A stretch of DNA of 19,902 bases from Flavobacteriaceae bacterium UBA5079 (GTDB taxonomy: Bacteria; Bacteroidota; Bacteroidia; Flavobacteriales; Flavobacteriaceae): the NCBI GenBank assembly GCA_002414705.1, contig DIAL01000122.1, positions 1,129 through 21,030 of the forward strand, read 5' to 3'. The notes beneath the pieces are model-generated. The model did no database searches and was not told where the DNA came from. It saw only the letters and a program-made list of their open reading frames with translations. Position 1 is the stretch's first letter; each line of letters begins with the position of its first letter. Of the stretch, positions 7,807 through 15,916 are shown one piece after another. The position numbers were made by a program, and so were the translations under genes.

Positions 7807-10539
7807 ATGAAACATGTAATAACGGCTATTCTATTTTTAGTAGGATGCGCTACTTTCTCCCAAGTAAAAATAGAAGGTGTTGTAAAAGATAGTATCGGTA
7901 ATCCATTGGAACTTGCCAATGTTATCGCTATAAATCAACAAACCAATAAATTAGATTCTTATGGAATTACTAATGATCAAGGTCGTTATAAGCTGTCTTT
8001 AGAAAAAAACACAGAGTATAAAGTTCAGGTCAGTTATATTGGAATGAAAACCTCTGATGTAGCAATCACAACCAAAGAAACGGATGTTTCAAGAGATTTT
8101 ACGTTAGAAAATGATAATGCATTAGATGAAGTAGAACTGATTTATGAAATGCCAGTAACCGTTAGAGGTGATACACTTGTTTATAATGCCGATTCGTTTA
8201 ATAAAGGAACCGAACGAAAACTGGAAGACGTTCTTAAAAATTTACCGGGTGTTGAAATAAATGCAGATGGACAAATTGAAGTTGAAGGTAAAGTGGTATC
8301 CAAAGTTATGGTAGAAGGGAAAGATTTTTTTGATGGCGATTCTAAATTAGCCACTAAAAATATTCCAGCAAATGCCGTTGATAAAGTTCAAGTACTTAAA
8401 AATTATGCCGAAGTTGGCCAATTAAGTGGTGTTCAAAATAACCAAGATAATATTGCCATCAATATTAAATTAAAGGAAGGAAAAGAAGCCTTTTGGTTTG
8501 GGACCGTTACAGCAGGAGCTGGTGTTGCAGACGATAGCGGCTTGTATTTAGCGCAGCCAAAATTATTTTATTACAGTCCCAAATATAGCGTGAATGTTAT
8601 TGGAGATATCAATAATATTGGCGAATTAGCTTTTACACGTAGGGATTATTTTAATTTTGCTGGAGGTTTTAATAGGCCAAGTCAGAGTAGTGGAACTAAT
8701 TTAAATTTAAGCGATAATGGTTTAGGTTTTTTATCACTTCAAAATAATCGTGCAAAAGAAATTAATGCGCGTTTTGGTGCAGCAAATTTTAGTTATTCGC
8801 CTAATGATAAGCTAGACTTAAGTGGTTTTGGTATTTATACAGGAAATAAAATTCTTTTACAGGAAAATAACGATGTTATTTATAATGATCCAGAACTTGG
8901 AATTCCAGATGAACGCACTGAAAGTAATACAACTCAACGTAGTGATTTAGGGATGCTGAAGTTAAGTGCTAAATATAAACCAAATGCTAGTAATCAATTA
9001 GATTATGAGATTCTGGGACGTATGTCTCAAGAAACGCAAGAGCAAAATTTATTTTCCACAGTTATTGGAGGTGTGGCTCAAAATGAAGAAACCAATCCAT
9101 TTAGTATTAATCAGAATTTGAATTACTACTATACACTAAATGAGAAAAATATTTTTGCTTTTGAAGCAACACATCTTATAAAAGACGAGGACCCATTTTA
9201 TAATGCACTTTTAGCAAATGACCCAACAAATAACAATGATTTCCCAAACGATCCATATGATGACACAGCAGATTTTTTAGGGCTTAATCAGGATCAGTTT
9301 AGATATGATTTATCTCAAGAAAAACGTATAAAATCGAATCAATTAGATGCCAAAGTAGATTATTGGAACGTGTTAAATAATAAGAGTAATATTAATTTAA
9401 CGCTTGGAACTATTTATAGCAATCAGAAATTTGATTCAAGAATATTCCAAACATTAGATGACGGTTCTGTTTTTAACGATCAACCTAATAATTATAGTCC
9501 TGAAAATAACACCGATTATACTTTTACCGATTTATATGTTGGGTTACACTATCAATTAAAAGCTGGTATTTTTACGTTTACACCTGGCTTGTCTGCTCAC
9601 GCATACAGTGCAAAAAATGAACAATTTGGCATTAGTTTTACTGATAATTTCTTTAGAGTATTACCGGACTTTAATACGCGAATTCAATTTAAAAAGAGTG
9701 AGAATCTAACCTTTAATTACCGCATGCAAACCCAGTTTACGGATGTAAATCAGTTAGCAGAAGGTTTAGTGCTTAACAGATATAATTCGTTCTTTTCTGG
9801 TAATCAAGAATTGGAAAGTTCTATAGCTCATAATGTAAGTTTAACATATTTTAGTTTTAATATGTTTAATTACACCAACGTTTTTGCGCGTGCTAGTTAT
9901 ACGAAAAATATTGATCAAATTAGAACATCATCCGAGTTTCAACCTGGTAGTGTTATTAATGTTGGTACGCCTTTTAATTCTAATTTTGCCGACGAGAGTG
10001 TATCCCTTAATGGAAGTTTTCAACGTGCTTTTGGTAAATTACGTGCTACAGCAAGAGGTAATTTCTCATATAATAAGTTTAATCAATTTATTAATAATCA
10101 GCGTTCGGTTAACGAAAATTACAACCAATCGTATACGGGATCCTTACGCTCTAATTACCGTGAGGCACCAAATTTTGAAGTAAGTTACACGTATGGAATT
10201 CAAGATAATGACCAAGGTAACAGACGTTCGAAATTCTTTACCAATGCACCAAAATTAGAGTTTGATGCGTTAATATGGAAAGCCTTTACTTTAAAATCAA
10301 GTTATGAGTATAATTTGTTAAGTGATGAAGATGGTAAAATAAATAGTTTCGATTTCTGGGATGCCTCTTTAGCGTATAGAAAAGACGCAGATGCCAAATG
10401 GGAATTTGAAATGAAAGCAACCAACTTGTTAAATACAAAATCCCAGACCCAAACAAATGCAGGTGGATTGTCTGTAAGTACTAACGATTATTTTATTCAA
10501 CCACGTTTTGTAACCATGCGTGTTATTTATAATTTATAA
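7807..10539 (+). CDS. TonB-dependent-receptor-like outer-membrane beta-barrel protein
   Basis: The protein has 910 residues. A signal peptide (about 1-19, ending F-S-Q) is followed by a CarboxypepD_reg-like beta-sandwich (about 21-105: VVKDSIGNPLELANV, then Y-K-V-Q-V-S-Y-I-G-M). A plug-like region (about 120-225) contains D-V-L-K-N-L-P-G-V-E and V-D-K-V-Q-V-L-K-N-Y. A large barrel follows, ending in an aromatic-rich strand (V-I-Y-N-L) typical of barrel insertion signals. No clear TonB box is seen, so energised transport is not certain. The arrangement matches the 'outer membrane beta-barrel protein' class found with GLPGLI genes in Flavobacteria. The substrate is unknown. A strong terminator follows the gene and closes the GLPGLI cluster. 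Confidence 0.88.
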   Translation: MKHVITAILFLVGCATFSQVKIEGVVKDSIGNPLELANVIAINQQTNKLDSYGITNDQGRYKLSLEKNTEYKVQVSYIGMKTSDVAITTKETDVSRDFTLENDNALDEVELIYEMPVTVRGDTLVYNADSFNKGTERKLEDVLKNLPGVEINADGQIEVEGKVVSKVMVEGKDFFDGDSKLATKNIPANAVDKVQVLKNYAEVGQLSGVQNNQDNIAINIKLKEGKEAFWFGTVTAGAGVADDSGLYLAQPKLFYYSPKYSVNVIGDINNIGELAFTRRDYFNFAGGFNRPSQSSGTNLNLSDNGLGFLSLQNNRAKEINARFGAANFSYSPNDKLDLSGFGIYTGNKILLQENNDVIYNDPELGIPDERTESNTTQRSDLGMLKLSAKYKPNASNQLDYEILGRMSQETQEQNLFSTVIGGVAQNEETNPFSINQNLNYYYTLNEKNIFAFEATHLIKDEDPFYNALLANDPTNNNDFPNDPYDDTADFLGLNQDQFRYDLSQEKRIKSNQLDAKVDYWNVLNNKSNINLTLGTIYSNQKFDSRIFQTLDDGSVFNDQPNNYSPENNTDYTFTDLYVGLHYQLKAGIFTFTPGLSAHAYSAKNEQFGISFTDNFFRVLPDFNTRIQFKKSENLTFNYRMQTQFTDVNQLAEGLVLNRYNSFFSGNQELESSIAHNVSLTYFSFNMFNYTNVFARASYTKNIDQIRTSSEFQPGSVINVGTPFNSNFADESVSLNGSFQRAFGKLRATARGNFSYNKFNQFINNQRSVNENYNQSYTGSLRSNYREAPNFEVSYTYGIQDNDQGNRRSKFFTNAPKLEFDALIWKAFTLKSSYEYNLLSDEDGKINSFDFWDASLAYRKDADAKWEFEMKATNLLNTKSQTQTNAGGLSVSTNDYFIQPRFVTMRVIYNL

Positions 10540-10560
10540 TTACGTTATAGTTTATAATTT

Positions 10561-10591
10561 AAAGAGGCGTTATTTTGTAACGCCTCTTTTT
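10561..10591 (+). terminator. Intrinsic terminator of the GLPGLI/TonB-receptor-like cluster
   Basis: A perfect 12-bp stem, 10561-10572 with 10578-10589, has a 5-base loop, a GC-rich core (GAGGCG/CGCCTC) and a T-tract. It starts 22 bases after the stop codon of the 910-residue barrel gene. Confidence 0.9.
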
Positions 10592-10688
10592 TGTTTTATG
10601 AAAAGTCATTTCACATTAATTTTTATAGCCTTTCTAAAAGAATTATTGTAATTTGTTTAGCTACTAATCTTATAATAAACCAATCATT

Positions 10689-12248
10689 ATGAAGAATAAA
10701 TTCGCATATAGTTTTGCTGTTTTTGCATTACTGTCGGTCAGTTTTATCCAAGCACAAAGCACCGAATCAGTTGTAGAAAGCATTTTAGAAGAAGCTACTG
10801 AAAATTCACAGTTAGAACGCTTAGCGCACGAAATGTTAGATGTTATTGGTCCGCGTCTAGTTGGGACACCACAAATGAAACAAGCCAATGATTGGGCAGT
10901 AGCACAATATGGAAAGTGGGATATTTCAGCTAGAAATGAAAAATGGGGAGAATGGCGCGCTTGGGAACGTGGTATAACGCATATTGATATGGTTTATCCA
11001 AGGATACAATCTTTAGATGGTATGCAATTAGCATGGAATCCTAGCACAGGACCAAAAGGTATTACCGCCGAAGTTATTACACTTCCAACTGTTAAAGATT
11101 CTATGGAGTTTAATAATTGGCTAAAAAATGTAAAAGGTAAATTCGTCATGACGTCTATGTATCAAATAACTGGTCGTCCAGATTATAACTGGGAAGAATT
11201 TGCTACCGAAGAATCTTTCGAAAAAATGAAAAAAGAGCGCGATTCAATCTCCACAGAATGGTATGCTAATCTAAAAAGAATGGGTTATAACTCACGAAGT
11301 ATAAATCAAGCATTAGAAGAAGCTGGAGCAGCTGGAATTGTAACATCTTATTGGTCCAAAGCATTTGGCTCAAATAAAATTTTTAGTGCTAGAACCGAAA
11401 AAATTCCAACAGTAGACATGGAGTTGGAAGATTACACTATGCTATACCGTTTAGCGGAATATGGTAGTAAACCGAAAATTAAAATTGTTGCCGAGTCCAA
11501 AGATTTAGGAGTTGCAGATACGTATAATACCATTGCAGAAATTAAAGGAACTGAAAAACCAGAGGAATATGTTGTGTTATCTGCACATTTCGATTCATGG
11601 GATGGCGGAACTGGAGCAACCGATAATGGAACCGGAACGTTGGTTATGATGGAAGCTATGCGTATTCTAAAAAAAATATATCCAAATCCAAAACGTACTA
11701 TTTTGGTTGGTCATTGGGGAAGTGAGGAGCAAGGCTTAAATGGTTCTCGCGCTTTTGTGGAAGATCATCCTGAAATAGTAAAAAACATTCAAGCCGTATT
11801 TAATCAAGATAATGGTACTGGTCGAGTTGTGAATCTTTCCGGAGCTGGCTTTTTACATGCATATGAGTATTTATCACGTTGGTTAGAGGCAGTTCCTAAT
11901 GATATTTCAAAACATATTGAAACTAATTTTCCAGGTTCGCCAAGTGGAGGCGGATCTGATAATGCATCCTTTTTAGCAGCTGGTGCACCATCATTTAACT
12001 TGAGCTCTTTAAACTGGTCATATTGGAATTATACATGGCATACCAATAGAGATACCTATGATAAAATTGTTTTTGATGATGTAAGAAGCAATGCTATTTT
12101 AACGGCTATTTTAGTTTATATGGCATGTGAAGATCCGAATAGAGCTTCGTCAGAAAAAATTATTTTACCAATTAACTCCAGAACAGGCGAGCAACGTACA
12201 TGGCCAGAGCCACGCTCACCTCAACGAAAAGGTGGTATTAATGATTAA
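10689..12248 (+). CDS. Secreted M28-family zinc metallopeptidase
   Basis: This is an exported exopeptidase-type enzyme of 519 residues. A signal peptide (about 1-22, ending I-Q-A-Q) directs export. The catalytic domain has every expected M28 element: zinc ligand H300 in A-H-F-D-S-W, bridging D312 in T-D-N-G-T-G, the Glu pair E346-E347 (general base and ligand), D374 in N-Q-D-N-G, and H451 in W-H-T-N-R-D-T. Residues about 100-270 form an inserted region like the protease-associated domain of the plasma glutamate carboxypeptidase group. An active aminopeptidase or carboxypeptidase is therefore likely, but the substrate is not evident. It is a single gene flanked by terminators on both sides. 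Confidence 0.92.
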   Translation: MKNKFAYSFAVFALLSVSFIQAQSTESVVESILEEATENSQLERLAHEMLDVIGPRLVGTPQMKQANDWAVAQYGKWDISARNEKWGEWRAWERGITHIDMVYPRIQSLDGMQLAWNPSTGPKGITAEVITLPTVKDSMEFNNWLKNVKGKFVMTSMYQITGRPDYNWEEFATEESFEKMKKERDSISTEWYANLKRMGYNSRSINQALEEAGAAGIVTSYWSKAFGSNKIFSARTEKIPTVDMELEDYTMLYRLAEYGSKPKIKIVAESKDLGVADTYNTIAEIKGTEKPEEYVVLSAHFDSWDGGTGATDNGTGTLVMMEAMRILKKIYPNPKRTILVGHWGSEEQGLNGSRAFVEDHPEIVKNIQAVFNQDNGTGRVVNLSGAGFLHAYEYLSRWLEAVPNDISKHIETNFPGSPSGGGSDNASFLAAGAPSFNLSSLNWSYWNYTWHTNRDTYDKIVFDDVRSNAILTAILVYMACEDPNRASSEKIILPINSRTGEQRTWPEPRSPQRKGGIND

Positions 12249-12305
12249 ATAATTGTAGGAATCATATTAATTTCCCCATTAATTTATAGGAGAAAAAAAA
12301 TAGAG

Positions 12306-12348
12306 AACTCATAATGAATAACTAATGAAGTCATTATGAGTTTTTTTT
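12306..12348 (+). terminator. Intrinsic terminator of the M28 peptidase gene
   Basis: A perfect 12-bp stem, 12306-12317 with 12331-12342, has a 13-base loop and runs into eight T (12341-12348). It begins 57 bases after the stop codon. Confidence 0.85.
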
Positions 12349-12411
12349 GTTTCAGATTAAAAATTGAAGAAAAAAAGGACACTTTTTTATAAAAAGAAAT
12401 AAAAACTATAA

Positions 12412-12419
12412 TATATTTG
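12412..12419 (+). promoter_or_regulatory. -7 box of the tRNA-Tyr promoter
   Basis: TATATTTG matches TAnnTTTG exactly and lies 11 bases before the first base of the mature tRNA. No convincing TTG is seen at the -33 position. Confidence 0.5.
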
Positions 12420-12430
12420 CTCTCGGTTTT

Positions 12431-12512
<82 letters not shown>

Positions 12513-12523
12513 CGAATAAATAC

Positions 12524-12556
12524 AAAAAGCAAGCAAAACATAAAGCTTGCTTTTTT
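12524..12556 (+). terminator. Intrinsic terminator of tRNA-Tyr
   Basis: An 11-bp stem, 12524-12534 with 12545-12555, has a 10-base loop and ends in T residues, 12 bases after the tRNA. Its right arm is also the start of a downstream direct repeat; the second repeat copy keeps the right arm but has no left arm. Confidence 0.8.
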
Positions 12557-12724
12557 GTTTTGTGTCTTTTTGTATTTTCAAAGCGCAGCTTTGCAGGATC
12601 AACAGCGTTAATCCAAATGAATTGAATTACACGTGTAATTTATAACATAAAAAAACAAACAGTTTTTGTCGTTTGATTTTTCAATTTTCAAGAATGATTA
12701 GCAGGATCAGTATTGTTAATTCTT
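12536..12724. repeat. Tandem direct repeat, copy A (189 bp)
   Basis: Copy A starts inside the loop of the tRNA-Tyr terminator and is followed directly by copy B. The two align at a constant offset of 189 bases over the first 100 or more positions with few changes. Each copy contains a poly-T start, an AAAGC/GCTTT mini-hairpin, GCAGGATCAAC and a near-palindrome; in copy A the palindrome AATTACACGTGTAATT (12625-12640) is perfect. GCAGGATC occurs twice in the copy, at 12593 and 12701. There is no convincing coding capacity. The region 12513-12990 holds no gene. Confidence 0.85.
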
Positions 12725-12912
12725 AAACATATAGCTTGCTTTTTTGTTTTGTGTCTTTTTGTATTTTCAAAGCGCAGCTTTGCAGGATCAACGGAGTTAA
12801 TCCAAATGAATTGAATAACACGTGTAATTTAAGACACAAAAAACAAATAGTTATAGTCGTTTGATTTTTCAATTTTTAAGACTGATTTGCAGGATCAACG
12901 GAGTCAATTTTT
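12725..12912. repeat. Tandem direct repeat, copy B (188 bp)
   Basis: Copy B follows copy A without a gap and differs mainly in its 3' half. GCAGGATC recurs at 12782 and 12889, and the 19-mer TTTGCAGGATCAACGGAGT is identical at 12779-12797 and 12886-12904. An imperfect inverted repeat joins 12744-12757 to 12831-12846 (GTGTCTT/AAGACAC core), so the copy could fold as a long hairpin if transcribed. It ends just before the metK terminator. Confidence 0.85.
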
Positions 12913-12936
12913 ACCAAAGTCAGATTTATATCATCA

Positions 12937-12970
12937 AAAAAGCTCCATAAAATTAATTATAGAGCTTTTT
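12937..12970 (-). terminator. Intrinsic terminator of metK
   Basis: A 9-bp stem (12937-12945 with 12962-12970) lies 20 bases beyond the metK stop. Read on the minus strand, the GAGC stem is followed by a run of T. It could also stop transcription coming from the tRNA side. Confidence 0.75.
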
Positions 12971-12990
12971 AATATTTAAATTAATGGCTT

Positions 12991-14280
12991 TTACAACTCA
13001 AAAGCAGCTTTCACTTCATCTACATAATCTAGTTTTTCCCAAGTAAATAATTCAACGTCTAATGTTACGGATGGTCCATTTAGTTGTTCGAAAGTTTTAG
13101 AGATAGTCTCGTTTTTACGTCCCATGTGTCCATAAGCAGCTGTTTCGCTGTACATAGGTTGGCGCAGCTTTAAACGTTTTTCAATAGCAGCTGGTCTCAT
13201 GTCAAAAATTTCTGATACTTTTTTTGCTATTTCGCCATCAGTCATATTAAATTCGCAAGTTCCATAGGTGTCAACATAAATAGATGTAGGTTTTACCACA
13301 CCAATAGCATAACTTACTTGTACAAGTATTTCAGTGCAAACACCTGCAGCTACCAAGTTTTTGGCAATATGGCGTGTAGCATAAGCAGCACTTCTATCTA
13401 CTTTACTCGGATCTTTTCCAGAAAAAGCACCACCACCATGAGCGCCTTTTCCGCCGTAGGTATCTACAATAATTTTACGTCCTGTTAAACCTGTGTCGCC
13501 ATGTGGTCCGCCAATAACAAATTTTCCTGTTGGGTTGATATGGTAGGTAATATCATCATTAAACAACACCTGAATATGTTCGGGCAATTTAGCAACTACC
13601 CTTGGGATTAATATGTTTTTAATATCCTTATTTATTTGCGCTACCATCTTTTCTTCAGCTGCATTTTTATCTTCATCAGATTTAGATTTTGGTAAAACAA
13701 ATTCATCATGTTGTGTAGAAAGAACAATAGCATCAATACGTTGCGGTACATTATCATCACTATATTCAATAGTTACTTGACTTTTTGAGTCTGGACGTAA
13801 ATATGTGATGTCTTTTTCTTCACGACGTAATTCTGCTAACTCCAGTAATAATCTGTGTGATAAATCTAAAGCCAAAGGCATATAATTTTCGGTTTCACTA
13901 GTGGCATAACCAAACATCATACCTTGATCGCCTGCGCCTTGTTCTTCTTTATTAGCACGATCTACACCACGATTGATATCTTCCGATTGTTCATGAATTG
14001 CAGAAAACACACCACACGAACTACCATCAAACATATAAGCACCTTTGGTATAGCCAATTTTATTAATGGTATCACGAGCAATCTTCTGAACGTCTAAATA
14101 GGTGTTGGATTTTACTTCACCTGCTAAAACAACCTGTCCAGTTGTAACTAGGGTTTCACAAGCCACTTTTGATTCAGGATCAAAAGCTAAAAAATTATCA
14201 ATTAATGCGTCACTTATTTGATCGGCAACTTTATCTGGATGTCCTTCAGAAACACTTTCTGAAGTAAATAAATATGGCAT
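12991..14280 (-). CDS. metK: S-adenosylmethionine synthase
   Basis: This cytoplasmic enzyme makes S-adenosylmethionine from methionine and ATP. The protein has 429 residues, longer than the usual 380-400. The N terminus carries the conserved [11 protein letters not shown] (residues 7-17, with ATP-binding His14). The signature [12 protein letters not shown] is at about 115-126, and the Gly-rich G-G-G-A-F-S-G-K-D motif at about 281-289. The extra length is mainly a charged insert around residues 195-222 ([14 protein letters not shown]), which I take to be a surface loop. The gene stands alone on the minus strand with a roughly 130-base structured leader and a clear promoter, suggesting feedback control by its product. 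Confidence 0.97.
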   Translation of the reverse strand: MPYLFTSESVSEGHPDKVADQISDALIDNFLAFDPESKVACETLVTTGQVVLAGEVKSNTYLDVQKIARDTINKIGYTKGAYMFDGSSCGVFSAIHEQSEDINRGVDRANKEEQGAGDQGMMFGYATSETENYMPLALDLSHRLLLELAELRREEKDITYLRPDSKSQVTIEYSDDNVPQRIDAIVLSTQHDEFVLPKSKSDEDKNAAEEKMVAQINKDIKNILIPRVVAKLPEHIQVLFNDDITYHINPTGKFVIGGPHGDTGLTGRKIIVDTYGGKGAHGGGAFSGKDPSKVDRSAAYATRHIAKNLVAAGVCTEILVQVSYAIGVVKPTSIYVDTYGTCEFNMTDGEIAKKVSEIFDMRPAAIEKRLKLRQPMYSETAAYGHMGRKNETISKTFEQLNGPSVTLDVELFTWEKLDYVDEVKAAFEL

Positions 14281-14320
14281 AGTTTCACTTTTTATGCGTT
14301 ATACATTGTGAAAAATTCTA

Positions 14321-14404
14321 TGATTGCAAAGGTCTGCTAGAGTAGTAGATTATAACTGCTTTAGCATTTTTTAATGAGGTTGCAATCAGACAAATTTTTC
14401 CTCT
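14321..14404 (-). promoter_or_regulatory. Structured metK leader, SAM-II-like riboswitch candidate
   Basis: On the minus strand the transcript would begin with GAGG (14403-14400), a 20-base loop ending ATTGCAA, then CCTC (14379-14376), ATTAAA and GCTAAAGCAG (14365-14356). The order P1, loop ending TTGCAA, P1', TTAAA, GCTAAA resembles SAM-II aptamers, and CTG in the loop can pair with CAG after GCTAAA. P1 is only 4 bp. Downstream, 14329-14321 (TTGCAATCA) is the perfect complement of the loop segment TGATTGCAA (14388-14380), giving a competing 9-bp helix. A 6-bp hairpin (14313-14308 with 14288-14283) sits against the ATG. Family assignment comes from a remembered consensus; the mutually exclusive pairing is read directly. 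Confidence 0.45.
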
Positions 14405-14418
14405 AAATTATTACTGTG

Positions 14419-14445
14419 CAAAAGTAAGAAATTAAAATGGAACAA
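14419..14445 (-). promoter_or_regulatory. metK promoter
   Basis: On the minus strand TTG (14445-14443) is followed after 16 bases by TACTTTTG (14426-14419), an exact TAnnTTTG match. The predicted start, near 14412, is just upstream of the first base of the leader structure, which supports the leader being transcribed as a 5' UTR. Confidence 0.65.
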
Positions 14446-14560
14446 AAATTATTTTCACTTTTTAAAAATCATACATTCCATTTGTCTGTCTTACTTAATA
14501 ATACTTACTAAAATTAAGTGTAAAATTTAGCTTGTTTATGTGTTTAAAAAACATCTTTGT

Positions 14561-14594
14561 TTGTAATTAAAATGGGTAAGAAACCTTATTTTTG
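14561..14594 (+). promoter_or_regulatory. Promoter of the PLP aminotransferase gene
   Basis: TTG at 14561-14563, a 23-base spacer, and TATTTTTG at 14587-14594 match the flavobacterial consensus exactly. The -7 box contains the in-frame TTG at 14592, so that codon cannot be the start. This decides for the ATG at 14613, giving a leader of only about 12 bases. Confidence 0.6.
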
Positions 14595-14612
14595 ACAAAA
14601 CATGTTGTATTT

Positions 14613-15872
14613 ATGAAAACATCCAAATTAGCCGAAGGCTTAAAAGGTTCGGAGATTATTAAAATAGCTGGAGAAGTGAATGCTTTAAAGGCTCAAGGAG
14701 AAGTAATTTATAACCAAACCATAGGCGATTTTGATGCAGATATTTTTCCAATTCCTGATGAATTAAAAGCAGAAATTGTTTCCGCTTATAATGATAATCA
14801 AACTAATTATCCGCAAGCAAATGGTATGGAGGCTTTACGTGTTAGTGTTTCCGATTACTTATCCGGAAATTTAAAGTTAGCCTATTCTAAAGATGAAATC
14901 CTGATTTCTGGAGGCGCAAGACCTTTAATTTATGCGGTTTATCAGACTATTTTAGATATTGATGATACGGTTTTGTATCCTGTACCTTCATGGAATAATG
15001 ATGCTTATACATATCTATCTCGGAACAAATCTGTGATTCTAGAAACCCAGGTTGAAAATAATTTTATGCCAACCGCTTCAGATATAAAACCACATATTCA
15101 GAGTGTAAATTTAATAGCACTTTGTTCGCCATTAAACCCTACAGGAACTACGTTTACTAAAGAAGCCCTTTTGGAAATTTCTGAACTGGTTGTTTTAGAA
15201 AATAAACGTCGCGCAACTTTAGATGAAAAGCCACTTTATGTTATATACGATCAAATTTATTGGCAATTAACTTATGGCGAAACTATACATTATAATCCAG
15301 TAGAATTAGTACCTGAAATGCGCGATTACACTATCTTTATCGATGGAATTTCTAAAGCATTTGCTGCAACAGGTGTTCGTGTTGGTTGGGCTTTTGGTCC
15401 AATTCATATTATTAATAAAATGAAAGCTTTGTTAAGTCATATTGGTGCTTGGGCTCCAAAAGCAGAACAGTTAGCAACGGCTTCGTATTTAAATAATACG
15501 GAAGCGGTACATGACTATTTAACACATATTAAAACTGAATTGAATGATAGGTTAATTTCATTTTACAAAGGCTTTAATGCGTTACAGAAAAAAGGATTCC
15601 CAGTTCGTGCTATTCAACCAGAAGCAGCTTTATATTTAACCGTTCAGTTTGATTTACTAGGGAAAACAACTTCAAATGGAGCAACCCTCAAAACCATTCA
15701 GGAGGTGACAAGTTTTTTATTACATGAAGCAAAATTAGCCATTGTACCATTTTATGCTTTTGGTACATCAACAGATTCTAATTGGTTTAGATTATCAGTT
15801 GGTACAGCTAGAAAAGAAGATATTGAAACGGTTTTTGAACTTCTACAAAATGCACTTCAGAAATTAAAATAA
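14613..15872 (+). CDS. PLP-dependent aminotransferase, class I/II
   Basis: The 419-residue protein has the fold-type I aminotransferase layout. An N-terminal segment reads I-Y-N-Q-T-I-G-D-F. A cofactor-loop region includes I-S-G-G-A-R-P-L. The substrate/PLP segment C-S-P-L-N-P-T-G-T is followed by V-I-Y-D-Q-I-Y. The PLP lysine is K248 in D-G-I-S-K-A-F-A-A-T-G-V-R-V-G-W, and the C-terminal Arg in F-R-L-S-V-G would bind the substrate carboxylate. It resembles aspartate/aromatic-type aminotransferases, but the substrate cannot be read from the sequence. The start is ATG 14613, because the upstream TTG falls in the promoter. It is divergent from metK across about 330 bases; no shared pathway is shown by that alone. 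Confidence 0.88.
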   Translation: MKTSKLAEGLKGSEIIKIAGEVNALKAQGEVIYNQTIGDFDADIFPIPDELKAEIVSAYNDNQTNYPQANGMEALRVSVSDYLSGNLKLAYSKDEILISGGARPLIYAVYQTILDIDDTVLYPVPSWNNDAYTYLSRNKSVILETQVENNFMPTASDIKPHIQSVNLIALCSPLNPTGTTFTKEALLEISELVVLENKRRATLDEKPLYVIYDQIYWQLTYGETIHYNPVELVPEMRDYTIFIDGISKAFAATGVRVGWAFGPIHIINKMKALLSHIGAWAPKAEQLATASYLNNTEAVHDYLTHIKTELNDRLISFYKGFNALQKKGFPVRAIQPEAALYLTVQFDLLGKTTSNGATLKTIQEVTSFLLHEAKLAIVPFYAFGTSTDSNWFRLSVGTARKEDIETVFELLQNALQKLK

Positions 15873-15892
15873 GATGCTTATAAGAAATTACA

Positions 15893-15900
15893 TACATTTG
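15893..15900 (+). promoter_or_regulatory. -7 box upstream of the PagL-like gene
   Basis: TACATTTG matches TAnnTTTG exactly, 16 bases before the ATG at 15917 and 20 bases after the aminotransferase stop. No TTG is seen at -33. It suggests that the PagL-like/DUF2807 pair can be transcribed separately from the aminotransferase. Confidence 0.4.
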
Positions 15901-15916
15901 CGCCACACGTTTTAGA

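Noticed and set aside
10598..10651. 17-codon hydrophobic reading frame between the terminator and the M28 peptidase gene
   Set aside because: There is no promoter-like context, no terminator after it and no special codon bias; it is likely chance in AT-rich DNA.
12536..12912. CRISPR array
   Set aside because: There are only two long copies in direct contact, with no regular short repeats and unique spacers and no cas genes.
14592..14612. TTG start extending the aminotransferase by seven codons
   Set aside because: The TTG lies inside the exact -7 promoter box TATTTTTG; the ATG at 14613 is used.
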